Shown in pieces: positions 10,426-21,848 of a DNA stretch of 64,000 nt (position 1 is the stretch's first letter; every line of letters begins with the position of its first letter). Source of the stretch: Tetradesmus obliquus. Taxonomy: Eukaryota > Chlorophyta > Chlorophyceae > Sphaeropleales > Scenedesmaceae. The stretch covers positions 3,336,501 through 3,400,500 of the forward strand of contig CP126199.1 in the NCBI GenBank assembly GCA_030272155.1. Direction: 5' to 3'. A program made the translations under genes and the position numbers. The notes under the pieces are model-generated. The model worked only from the letters and a program-made list of their open reading frames with translations. It was not told the origin of the DNA and made no database searches.

Positions 10426-13400
10426 ATGGCGGCAGCTGCAATGCTGTTGTCGCTGCTGTTGCTGCAGATCAGCAGTGGGGTCCTGGCAGCAACTCCGCCA
10501 GGTGAGCACTGCCTGTGTTTGGCTTATGACGGTTGTTTATCATGCCCACGGGTTCTGTTGTTCCGAGCGAGGCAGGCATGTGCTGCCTGAGCTCCTGGCA
10601 GCATGTTTGCGCTGGCCTGGCAGCATGCCATGCTGAGTGGGCTAGCCTGGCGCAAGGTCCAACTCCTAACAGTGGTTGCGCGCTCTGATATGTTACTTTT
10701 CGCTCTGTGCAGCTTGGGCATGCACTTCTGTGTGGAGCCCAGGTGGCCCATCCACAACAGCCTGCGCTGATGCCAGCTGCAACCCCAAGCAGGCAAACCT
10801 TGCAGGACAGGTGCTAGTGCTGTCAGTGGCCAGCATGCTGTACACACATGGAGGTGCGCAGCAGCAGCAGTCAGTAATGTGTGTGTAAGCAGTGTCAACC
10901 CTGTGCAGCAGCTTACTGTACATCGCTTGCTGAGCACGCAGTTTTTGGCCAGCATGCTGACAGTACCTGCCACAGTTGCTGCACGGGTGGTGCGCAATCC
11001 CAATGCATGTGACTGTCCTGATCACATGGGTTCAGATTGCCAGCATATTTTGCGTTGCATCTGCAGGGTTCAACGCTGCCGGCAGCAACCCGGCCGACTG
11101 CTGCAAGATCTGCAAAAACACCGACCTGTGCAACGCATGGGTGTTCTGCAACCAAAGGGAGGGCTGCGGACCCAAGGGGTCATGCTCTGCTTACATCAAC
11201 TCCCTCACCGCAACAGCCATGAGGCAGGATGCTAGCAGCGCTTGACTGCCAGTAATCGGCTGGGGATCGTTTGGCGGGCGCTGCAATGAAGACGGTAGGT
11301 TGCAATACTGCCCTGAGTCGGTACACCTTGGGGTGGCTGTCGCGCAGGTGTCACCAGCATTGCTGCAACTCATTCGCAGGTGGTTGGGCATAGTTTGATT
11401 AGGTCTGGTGCAAAAGTGTGCCCTGCACATCACCTTGTGTGCCACACAGGCTGTCAACCTGTGGCGCATCTCAAAGCATGGGTGCAGCTTGAACGCATGT
11501 CAGGCCAAGATCAGGCGCTGTGCCTGCCAATGCAGGATTTGCATCAACTGCGCTAGCTTGTTGAACCTTGCATCGGCTTTCTGCCCTTGCTGCTGAGACA
11601 GGCACCTGGACCTTCCAAATGTGCAGTCTGAAGCAAGTCACTGATGTGAAGAATGCAGTGGTAGCGGGACAAGGTGAGCCGGGACTGTCAGCCGTTGGGG
11701 GGGCTGTGGCAACCCTCAGAATTTGCTGTGCTTCAGCCCCAAATGTGCCAAAGCATTGCACACATGCGGAGCATGCACTGCAGCAGCAGCTCAAGACAGC
11801 AGCTTGCATGCTGGTGATGTAGAATGACGATATCAGGCTGATGTGTGGCCAACCCTGGCAAGGCCAGCAAACATTTGAAACGCAAGACATCATGTGCTGC
11901 TGTGCCCATGCTATGCCCCATGGTGATGTTGCTCACTGCAGCTGGGCCAGGCAAGGCTCAAGGGTGGATCAGTGGAGTGCTGCCTGCCAAGTCGCAGCCA
12001 GCTCAGCAGGGCTGCCCTGCAGGGCTCACAGAGGCCTCCTGCAAGGCCTGCCAGGCCACGCAGAGCCCCTCCCAGTGCTACCAGTGCGCGCTGAAGGTAA
12101 CAGATGGGTGTGACAGGGGCACCATATGGATATGCATGCTTGCCAGTGAGGGAATTGGATGTGGGTAGGGCCCTACCACAGGAGTGGTCGCTTGATTTGG
12201 TGGTGCACCACACTTCTGCAGCGTGAATGGAGTGGAGTCGACAAGCGTGAAGCTGAGAGCAAACCTGCCACAAAATTCACACTTTCTCAGGCTATATGTG
12301 TCCTGTCTGTGCTGCCGCTCGTCGCTTTCGCTCAACAACTGCTTGCTGACTGCGCTGCAATGTCTGGCATCATCATTGCGCCTCAGGTTCAAGTGTACGG
12401 CAGCGGGGCTGCATCATGCATCGCATGCGCTAGCCTCCCGACTGCCGCCCAGCAGGACACCTGCATCAACTGCATCACCAACTTCAGCAGCAGCAGCAGC
12501 TGCTGCAGCGGCTGCATCAGCTGGAGCAGCCCGGGGCAGCTGAATGTGTCTGCAACTGCTGCATGCTTTGACTGCGTGGCTGCTGGAGGCAAGGAGCGCA
12601 TGAGCAACTCGCCATGTGTGCAGTGCCTGAGTGTATACCCACCACGTGAGTCACCAGCAGGGAGTGTGAAAGAGGCCATGCTGAGTCATGTTCTGCTGTG
12701 CTCAGAAGCTGGTGCAGTGCTGCTCCAATTCTGTGGTGCATAGGATGCTGTCTGCATTGCACTACTACGCGCAGCAAGTGCTGCTTGCTGACAACAGGGT
12801 GACTGAGTCACTTAGTCATAACATAATCAACTGTTCTGCTTGCTTGGCTTGCTCCAAGTGATATGGACGACTTATGTACACCGTCTGCCACCGTCTGCCA
12901 CTGCCACACTGCCACGCCCTGCCTGCAACATCTGCAGCGGCCAACATGACTGGGTGCTTCCAGTGTGCCTCCGACAAGGCCCTGTCCTCAAGTGCAGCAT
13001 ACGGATGCGGCAAATGCTTTGCAGCACCAAGCCAGTACAAGTCAAGCTGCATGTCTTGCTTGAAGCAGTTCAACTCAGCCAGCGCTCTGACTACAGCTGC
13101 AGCCAACTGCGGCGGCTGTGCAACTCAATCGGTACAATCGCAGCCAGCTGCTGCTCAGCAGTGCTACAACTGCGTGGCTAAGGCGAGCGCCTCCTCTGGC
13201 GACTACTGCAGTATGATGGTGAGCGAAAAGCTGTACCACATGTACCACATGTTCAATGGTGTAGTGTGATGCTCCGTCACTGCAGCCCAGTCACTACAGG
13301 GAGCCAGGCAGGGCGCGTCCAGACTCTATGCTACATACACTTGGTCATCAGGGACAGTGCCAAATGAACTGCTGCGGGCTGTGATACTAGCTTGGTCTCC

Positions 13401-13817
13401 GAGCGGCTCTGCAACTTTGTCACAGGAGATTGCCAAATCAACATTGTCACTGCATGGCTGTATGCCCTGTTGATTAGGCACTCATGTATCCCTGCTGCTG
13501 CTGTTGCAATGCTCTTGCAGGGAAACACAGTATCAGCTGCCAACGTGCCGCTGCTGCCAGCCTACTACAAATGCCTGCAGCAGCCAGATGCCGTCACAGG
13601 CAGCGGCAGCGGCTGCTTCGGCTGCCTGTCTTCGCCTGTGCCAACTGCCAATGCTGCCAAGTGCCTGTCATGCATCTCTGCTGTTGCCAGCAACCCTGCT
13701 GGCAGCACTTGGTGCAACTCTTGCTGGGCTGCTGGAGTGAAGGACCCTCTGAAGTGCCAGCAGTGTCTGATGAAAGCGGGGTCTAATAATGCATACAACT
13801 GCGCGCAGCAGCAGTGA
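10426..13817 (+). CDS. Secreted PAN/Apple-like and CxxC-rich protein with an in-frame TGA
   Basis: Eight exons join with matching phases: 10426-10501, 10713-10853, 11067-11294, 11602-11673, 11942-12096, 12387-12645, 12938-13218 and 13521-13817 (TGA). The product would span 502 codons. Residues 1-21 are a signal peptide (MAAAAMLLSLLLLQISSGVLA). Exon 3 and exon 4 resemble a PAN/Apple domain (DCCKIC, CNAWVFC, GWGSFGGRC). The rest has about sixteen CxxC pairs, as in secreted or wall-associated algal cysteine-rich proteins. Codon 132 (11243-11245) is TGA, yet exon 3 stays open afterwards with domain-like sequence and its GTAGGT donor joins exon 4 in phase. The choices are a nonsense allele or pseudogene, a base error, a selenocysteine codon, or a true early stop giving a 131-residue protein. 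Function is unknown. Confidence 0.7.
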
Positions 13818-15326
13818 TTGAGGCGTTATATTAGCTCCGCAGGCTCAGGTCAAGCTATGGTCAATAAAAACTCCTGCCTCAGCAGCAATGTCTGCCACCA
13901 GGGTTTTTGGTATTGTGCTGGAGCCAACACGTTGCTGCAGAACTTGTATTTGTCTGCTTATGGCCGAAAGAACACACAATTCCCACTTGTTGTGAAGTAT
14001 CAGCCTGCGGCGGAAATCGTCTCACCCCAGAGCTGTGATGTGTCAACAATACTTTGTCATGGGGTGCGGGCGCTGAAATGCGATGCACACAGCATTGCTC
14101 AGTTGACACCATAGCAAAACTTAAAATAATTGTGTCCGTTGACATGGTTGCAAGCAATCAGAAGACAGCTGGCCTACTGTACCATGCCTTTGCTGACTTG
14201 AATCTGCCAGCTTCTGGGCTGGGGCCGCCACAGTAGTACTGCACTTGACTACTGGGTTTATGAGGTCAACGCTTCCGTGTTGCAAAATCTACATCAATTT
14301 GACTCGGAAGCCAGCTTGACTTTTGAGAGAGGGAATTTGCCAATGGGTCCTGGCACCATCTTAGATGGTATGATTTCTGCGCCCAGCCGGGTCGGCAGCT
14401 TGTCGGACTCAATGCAAGAGCGCTGATTTCAGCAGTCCAAGGTATGCATCGTGTGCTGCCTGTTGCGTGCTGAAGGCATGTGTCACCGGCTTATGGCTGT
14501 ATATGTGTGTGTGTGTGGTGTCTCAGTGTGACAGCGAGTGTAAATGCAGTGTGGGGTACGGTTACGGATGACGCCAAACAGATCATCATGACATGATGGA
14601 TGTTGTAGTTGAGTTGACAGCAGGTCCCAAGCAGTGACGATCCCTTTCGTGCTCATGTCAACCACAACCTCAGCTAGCGCGGGCTTGCGCAACAAATGAG
14701 GCGGTGCGCCATCGATGCTGCCCACCCAGCGACTGGCAAACACTAGCTTGGATGCGCACGTTTGAATGGTGAATGACAGCTGAGTCAGCTCTGCTGCAGG
14801 CTGCAACTCAGCTGTTTAGTGCTGTAGGCGCAGTACTGAATCATGCAGCTGATAGCTCATGAAGGTCAGACGTCTTGACAGCTTAAAGCTTCCAGTGCCG
14901 TTGCCACCTTACCCCAGGTGCCGCAGGGAAGGCAGGGCTTACCCGTAAACCGCCACTGTTATGTGTGTCAGCAGCTGTTTCCAAAAGCCGCACGCTCACC
15001 GCAGCAGGCCTGCTACAATGTTGGAGTAACACGTGGGTGAATCTACTGATCACAGTCGATCAGTGTTGCTTTGAGTATATTTGAGCAGCAGCTGTCACAT
15101 CAGCTCAGGCACAATACAGCTCTGAGCAGCAGCAAAACTAGACACCTACAGGCTGCAATACATAGATACAAGTAACTTTCCTTGATAGTTTGAAGTTATC
15201 TGCTTGTAGACTGTGTTCGTTTGGCCAATCGGCACCTTTGTCAGCAGCACGCAGCAAGCAGCTATGGCTTCGCGCTGATAGGTACTGCGTAGATACTTGG
15301 TCTAGCAGTTTTTAGCGAGGAGTGCC
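13818..15326. other. Intergenic region between PAN/CxxC gene and PAF1
   Basis: No convincing exon was found. A minus-strand open frame at 14483-14806 lacks recognisable domains and splice partners. The left part should be the 3' UTR of the cysteine-rich gene and the right part the PAF1 promoter. A TGTAA occurs near 14536, far from the stop. Confidence 0.4.
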
Positions 15327-16304
15327 ATGGCGCAAGTGGGGGCTCCACCGTTGCCACAGAAAGGGTAGGGCATCAGTGCTGCTGCTGCTGCTGCTGCTTC
15401 AGTGTTGATAGCCGTATTTCGGTCACAAGGCTGTCAGGGATCGAAGTGAGCCTACTTATATGGTCATATTTAATTAGTTGTTATTACGGAGTACCCAAGA
15501 TAGCAGTGCTTGCTGTGTATGGTTGATCTGCTACCATCAAACTGCTGCTGTGTTGCTGCTGTTGATGCCGTTGCTATGATGATGCTATTATACCATGCTT
15601 TTCACTTGCAGGATGGGCCCTCCAGCAGCCAGGCCTCACCATGCAGCAGACCCCAACCGGCACAGACAGGTGCTTGCAGCCCCCAGCGTGCAGACAGCTG
15701 CACTTCTGAACAGCCTGCTCTTGCGTACAGAGCAACCACAGCAGCAGCTTCAATTGCTGATACGTGCAGCATGCCCCGCTGGGAGTGTGCAATGCTGCTG
15801 CCACCAAATCAGTTACAGCTGCAGCATGAGCTGCATGTCTTGCATGGCTTGAAACCCGCAGCAGCTCTGCAAGACACTTGTCTATCTGCGTTCATGCCTT
15901 AGTTGCGCTCCTGTGGGCCCTCCTGCAAGCAGCATTGCAGGATGCCTGGTTTTTGTTGTCTCACTGCTATACGCATGTCTGCTGCACACTGTGCATTGCA
16001 TAACCTGGCCGCACACTACTCCGTCTTCAACTTGGTGCCGCAGCATCAGCAGCAGCACAAGGGCCGGCCGCCAGGCAGCAGCAGCGGTGCAGCAGCAGGC
16101 AGGCACCACAACAAGCAGCAGGCAGCGGCAGGCAGGCCCAGCAGCGCGGCAGCAGCAGCAGCAGCAGCGCAGGCGGGGCCTCCTGCGCCAGCAGTAGCAG
16201 CTGACGGCACAGCAGAGCTGGAGCGGTTGCGCAGGGACACTCCCTTCATCTGCAACATCCGCTTCAAGAATGACCTGCCTGAGGTGGGTGTGCTGCAGAG
16301 GTTG

Positions 16305-16336
<32 letters not shown>

Positions 16337-19300
16337 TTGTGCAGAGCGTAATGTTGATATAGCATATTCGAGGCATGGCTCCAATGCACGTTATCTGTGC
16401 AATGGCAGAGTGGAGATCGAGCAGCCTCTGCATGCCAGATGCAGCACTTGAAAGCTGGCAGCAGCACAGACAGCAGCATGTGTTGCAGCTATGCGCACCC
16501 CACAAAGCAGAGCAGTAGCCGCCAGGCCGAAACACTGTTGCAGCGCATGCCACTTCAGCCACAACACATGCAGCTGTTGAGCTGTGTTAGGCTCCTTGAG
16601 CAGTAGACAACCTGCACACGAGAAGTGCACAAAGTACCGTCCTGGGCAGAGCTGAGCGTGCTGTTTGTGTGTTGTGGTTCTGTTGTTTCACCGCAGATCC
16701 CGTCAGACCCCAAGCTGCTGGTGTCCAGCTACGAGCCTGACAAGCTGTCGCGCTTCTTCCTCACAAGTATAGAGCAACAGCCGCGCCGCGAGCTGCTGCT
16801 GCCAGCTGATGTGGGAGTCGCCATAAGGTGCGGCCGCCGGCAGCAGTAGCAGCAGCAGCGCATTGCGGTAAGACGTCTGCTCATACAAAGCAGCACAGAT
16901 TGCTGCCAGGCCTCCGCCCTCAATGCTGCTGCCGCTCTGGTGAACTGTCGGATTCATGTGTGATCATCGCAAATAGAGTTGCAACTCTTGACTCGGCCAC
17001 TACTACATCACCCATTGTATACACCCGCTGGTACCCGCTGCTGTGGTATCACCCTGTTCACACTCGCTAAGCGCCTTCAGCTTGATGGACCTGGAGCGCT
17101 GGAAGCTGCCATTGCCTGTTTCATGCATCCGCTGGTTGTATGCTGCACATCGTTACCATGTGTACGTTGCTGCTGCGCCTGCAGCTTGATGGACCTGGAG
17201 CGCTATGATGTGCCACCGCTGCAGCCTGGGGAGCGGCGGCGGCTGGACCCTGCTGATGAGGCGCTGCTGCAGGTGCGAGGAGCTTTGGCTTCTACATGTC
17301 TGGTCAAACCTGGTCAAACATGGTCAAATATGTCGTACTAGTACATGTGCACATGTGGCTTGCACAGGATGTAGTCAATACGGTGCTGTTGAGTTGCATC
17401 AGCGTTCCTTTTTGAGCTGATGTGCTGAGCATCGCCTGCCAGGTGTCCGCCCTCCCTATCCCATCTGTTCCTCTGCGCCCCCACCTCCGGCATTGCTGCT
17501 TCTCCTCAAACTCTTCTTCTCACCCTCTCCTGCTGTGGCTCCTGCAGGATGTGGACAGTCTGCCGGCTGCTGGCCAGGCAGTGTCACCGCTCAAGGTGAA
17601 GCGAGCTACAAAGGGCCAGGGGCCCTCATGGCTCATGGCCACCACATACCTCACCAGCAGCCAGGCAGGCGCAGGCGCGCGTGCAGCAGCAGCAGCAGCG
17701 GGCCGCTTCCAGCCGGCACAGCAGCAGGGGGAGCTGACTCGGGAGCAGCAGCTGGCTGACATTGAGGTGAGGAGTGTGGGATAATGTGCGGGGAAGCGGG
17801 GGGTGAGGAGGGATGTTTTTGGACTGGGACTGTGGGGCAGGTCAGTCGTTGCTGATTGCCACGCATGGGAACAGGCCGACACAATCCTCCTGCTTCCTGT
17901 CCTGTGGCTGTTGCAGCGCATGCGTTCAGCTTGCTGCCGCTGCCGCTGTTGCTGCTGCAGGGCACGTTCATTGCCGCGCAGCAGACCCCGGTGCACCCCA
18001 CCAAGCCTGGCTTGAGCGTGGTGAGCAGCGTGCCCATCTTGCCGGACTTTGACTCCTGGGAGGACAAGTACGTCACGGTCAGCTTCGAAGAGGGAGACCC
18101 TGCACAGGACAGCAAGGCGCTGGGGCAGGTGGGTTGGTGGCTGGTTGTATGTGTTGATATGTTTTACATGTGTCGCATGCAAGGATGCCGTGCAAAATGG
18201 AAGGCTTGTATTGGTGAACTGCTGCTGCACAGTAGCATGACGGCAGCATAACACTGTGCCTGGCAAGCTTGTAGCGGTGGGTCCTGCAGACCCACCACTA
18301 TGTGCTCATATGGATGGCAAGGTGGCAGGTGCATGCCCATGTCTGTGGTGTGTCCAGCAGGCTGCAGCTGTGTGTGATGACTGGATTGACATGTCACAGC
18401 TGCGTCTGCTCTGCTTGCAGCTCTACAGCAAGCGCCAGCAGGTGTGCATGTACATGTGCCGTGCCATCAAGCTCTGACAAGCTCCAACCCTCTCTGACTA
18501 ACCCTCTGCTGCTGCCGCCGTGCCTGCAAACCCACCGCTGCAGGTGCGCGATCCCGAGCTGCGGGCGGCGCTGGTCTCTCACTGCATGATAAAGTCCTAC
18601 CAGCCGCAGTCGGGCAGCGAGCCAGCGATGGGCCTGCTAGTGCCCCGTGCTGCTGCGGCTGCTGCTGCTGCTGGGCAGGCGCTGCCAGCTGGCAGCAGCG
18701 CGGAGGAGCTGGAGGGAGACTACAGCTGGGACTGCGAGTACAGCTTTGACCTCCTCGTGAGTCAACATACGCTGTTTGCGTGCATGCTTTGCCATGTAAT
18801 GGTATAACGTGTAGTTGGTGTGATGGTGTGCACCGTGCTGGCTATGGCAGTCTTGCTGCTTGCTTTTGGCGTTGGCTTGCTGCTGCTTTTGATTGTGATG
18901 GCTACTCACTCTGCTGCCACCGCTTTCACCGCCACTTCCGCTACCACTGCTGCTGCTGCTGCGTCAGACGCGCGAGGGCCACAAGCCGCACGAGACGCTG
19001 CTGCTGGTCATGCGTGAGGACCGCGTGGGCTACTGCCAGTTTGACGGCCAGGTCAAGCTGCGCAAGCGCAAGCGCCAGCCCGGGGACGAGCCACGCCCAG
19101 AAAAGGTGCGGCGGCAGCTGTTGGCATGCATGTTTTCTTTGGATTGACTGTGTTTGAGGGCGTTCTTACGTGTATAGGAGCTACCTGGGAGCTGTCAGTG
19201 GCGCTTGCAGGATGCTCACCTTACTGCCACCTTGCTGCGCATTCGCTGGTGCAGCTGGTGATGCGGATGCACGTTGCTGCTGCATGCTTCACCTCGCTGA

Positions 19301-19519
19301 GCCGTAGCACACACCACCAGCACACATACTCGTGTCTAATGATGCTGTGTGTTGTTGTGTGTTGCCTCCCTGCCGCAGGCGTGCATCTACAACCGCGAGT
19401 TCAAGCCTGCGGAGCTGCAGGAGCGGCAGACCAGGCAGATGGAGCTGGATGCAGCCCAGGAGGACATGTATGATGAGGAAGAGGGGGTCGATGAGGCTGG
19501 CGAGGATGAGGAGTACTGA
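15327..19519 (+). CDS. PAF1: PAF1, subunit of the RNA polymerase II-associated PAF complex
   Basis: Eleven exons join in phase: 15327-15364, 15612-15669, 16044-16283, 16697-16827, 17185-17272, 17548-17766, 17961-18128, 18421-18441, 18544-18756, 18968-19105 and 19379-19519, giving 484 residues. Hallmarks of Paf1 are visible: FICNIRFKNDLPEIPSDPKL across exons 3-4 (about 100-120), LMDLERY (157-163), the DSWEDKYV segment in exon 7, and a long acidic Asp/Glu-rich C-terminus. PAF1 is nuclear and supports transcription elongation and co-transcriptional histone modification. Exon 8 is a 21-nt micro-exon (LYSKRQQ). The N-terminus has a Gln/Ala-rich insert. Intron 4 and the 3' flank hold copies of exon edges. 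Exon 1 is short (phase 2) and rests on phase agreement and the N-terminal position; the other exons are strongly supported. Confidence 0.92.
17071..17100 (+). repeat. Copy of the PAF1 exon 5 acceptor and first codons inside intron 4
   Basis: These 30 bases match 17175-17204 with one mismatch, at an offset of 104 bp. The copy includes the intron end (CTTCAG instead of CTGCAG) and the first codons of exon 5 (LMDLER). Splicing into the copy would be in phase but would reach a TGA about 35 codons on. See findings. Confidence 0.9.
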
Positions 19520-19643
19520 AAAGACAGTTTTGCACATGGTAAATGCACAACTGCGCACCTGCAAGCAATACTGGACCACGACTGAGCATACAGCTGCGGC
19601 TTGCAGGCTGAACACCTGCAGCAGCAGGCAGTGCGCTGCATTT

Positions 19644-19648
19644 TGTAA
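19644..19648 (+). promoter_or_regulatory. Putative TGTAA polyadenylation signal for PAF1
   Basis: TGTAA lies 125 nt after the PAF1 stop. A second TGTAA lies at 19845-19849. Which is used cannot be told from sequence. Confidence 0.4.
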
Positions 19649-19660
19649 GGGAGTGTGCAG

Positions 19661-19711
19661 CACGATGATGAGGAGGCAGGGGAAGTGGCTGGGGAGGAAG
19701 AGGAGTACTGA
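19661..19711 (+). repeat. Copy of the PAF1 acidic C-terminal coding end in the 3' flank
   Basis: This segment encodes HDDEEAGEVAGEEEEY and a stop, closely matching the real C-terminus YDEEEGVDEAGEDEEY and stop at 19469-19519. It is preceded directly by GTGTGCAG, a plausible splice acceptor. It is either a remnant of a local duplication or an alternative last exon. Confidence 0.75.
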
Positions 19712-20902
19712 GCGCCAGGGGTTGCAGCAGAGCTGCAGGCGGCATGCAGCGGCCTGGGGACTCCTCAGGAGGGCAGGCTGCCACCAGCGCGTGTGTGTTT
19801 TCGTTGCACTGGCCTCCCATGCGGTTATAAGCGCATGTGCTCAATGTAAAATGACGAATTCTAGAAAAAGCCAGGATGCCGAAGCACGCTGATCATGCAC
19901 AGCTGCGCACCTTCAAGCAGTGCTGAATGTGCATCTGATTCCAGAATGCGGATCTACATCAGGTTGTGACTGATAATCTGCTCGGCAAGTACCTGTGACC
20001 CCTCTTTTCTAGCACCCCTGACGGTCCTCTGCAAGTCCTGGGAAAGAAAAATGGCCAGCATGAAAGCAGCACTGCATCTCAGCAAAGTCGATCCTATGAA
20101 TCACCCACAGCATCAAGGGGTCATTAAAGAATGTTACCAGCATGACAAGCATGCTATAGACCACAACTTCTGATCCACTACTAAAACACTACTTCTAGAA
20201 AGAAGCATAGCACTGCGTCATGCAGCACAGATGCCCTGCAGCATCATGCCTCTCTTGAATGGAAGGGTCAGCCGGAGTGCTGTTGCTGATTCAAACAATG
20301 CAGCCAACACTCAATGAGCTGCGAACACGAGCCTGCTGTGCTGTGCAGCTGAACAAACAGGAGCCGACTGAGCTGAACAGCTGCGGAAATCACCCCTGAA
20401 GAAAACATAAGGTTTGTGCCACCACCGCTGTGCAGCAACAGCTTGCAGGGCAAAGTGTTGGGCGAGGTGTTGTCCATCATACCAGCCAGCTGCGCCAGCA
20501 GGGCTGGTGCACCACAGCTGATGCCGAGAGCCTGCCTTGACCCCGCATGTCACGACATGATCATGCTGTACATACGCGGCGTCACTCACAGGAAGTGGCG
20601 GGCGCAGCACAGCGCAGCAGCAGCATAGCAAGTAGTCATGCAGTACTTTGAGGCCACAGCGCTGCATGCTTGCTGTAAGGCATCAAAGCTGGTCTTGCAT
20701 CCACAACATGCGCTAATCCGAACTGCGGCAGTGAAACCTGAGCATAGACCAGCATGTACAGCAATCATGTAGCTATGATCCACGGTACAAGTGGTGGATG
20801 CATATGCTCAGGTCACTTGCCACTGACACAACCACGGCAGGGCAAGTGTGACATCTTGCACACTGGCGTAAAAGGGCACCAGTCACACACAAACATGTGT
20901 CA

Positions 20903-20952
20903 GGGTGGCACGTCACGCTGACACAGACATGTGTCAGCGTGACGTGCCACCC
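20903..20952. repeat. Perfect inverted repeat, 23-bp arms, 4-bp loop
   Basis: Left arm 20903-20925 and right arm 20930-20952 are exact reverse complements around the loop GACA. Six more bases at 20877-20882 and 20956-20961 (CACCAG/CTGGTG) could extend the stem with a bulge. It sits between two convergent genes. Confidence 0.95.
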
Positions 20953-21848
20953 ATCTGGTGACCAATGCCTGCACCACATGCACTCAAGGCTAAAAGACGC
21001 CCGCACTGGCTGCAAAACATAAGACAACATGGCCACAAAGGAAAGAGCATCACGCAACAGCCGCTGTCTTGGATGGCACTTTAACAAGCAGTCATCACGC
21101 ATGGCAGCCGGGCGGCCACTGGCACTTCGCTGGTCACGTGTCCAGCTGGTGTCAGGCGTCAGACTGCCTGCGGTTGCAGTCACAAGGACGGTGTGAGATT
21201 CCCGCAACACAAACAGATGCACGGAGCAGTGCAGCGCTGCACAGCCGACACTGAGCAGGCATATCCTTACGCAGAGTAGCAAACAGTCACTAGATGTCAC
21301 TACGGCTGGCAGCAGGAGACCTCACATGGCGGCTGTGTAAATGCCACCGTGCTTGCAGCAGCATTGCAGCACATGCAAGCTTGTGCATGGCATTCAGACC
21401 GCCAGGAAAAGGCTGTACAGACATTCAGAACACTATACGCTGCGACACGATGCCACGTTGCGGAAACCCTGCTGCTAATGTAGCCGGCGAATCACCGTCA
21501 ATCAGTGCTCTCTCAGTGTGTGTAGAGCTGTACCTGTATACCCCTATCGGGCCTGACTCAACCGCAGTCCACTCACATGTCACTCCCTAAACCTTGCTGA
21601 TACCAAACACAAAGGCCGCACATGTTTCCTGCAGGGACCGCCCCCGGCACCACACGCAAGACGGCCGCCATCTGCTGCAACCTCGCCGCCGCCAGCTGCA
21701 ACAGCGCTAGCATGCAACGCATGCATGGAGGCTGTCAGGCCCGCCTTCACAGCAGCTACAGCTGCTTGTGCATGCCTGCAGTGGGGCTGCGCTCATTAGC
21801 CCTGCTGCGCTTGCAGGAACCACCTCCTAGCAGTTTGCTATGCGGTGC

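Larger units (their letters stand above)
19520..21848. other. Convergent intergenic region between PAF1 and the zinc-finger gene
   Basis: Holds the PAF1 3' flank with its duplicated coding end, two TGTAA motifs and, near 19545-19585 and 19888-19926, a second pair of similar stretches around TGCGCACCT. A perfect palindrome lies at 20903-20952. No protein-coding exon was recognised in 20000-21848. Confidence 0.5.

Noticed and set aside
11408..11596. Cys-rich open frame between exons 3 and 4 of the PAN/CxxC gene
   Set aside because: Ends in a stop and is out of phase as an exon; the shorter exon at 11602-11673 joins in phase and fits the domain.
14483..14806. Minus-strand 107-residue frame
   Set aside because: No family resemblance, no splice partner and simple TG/CA repeats at one end.
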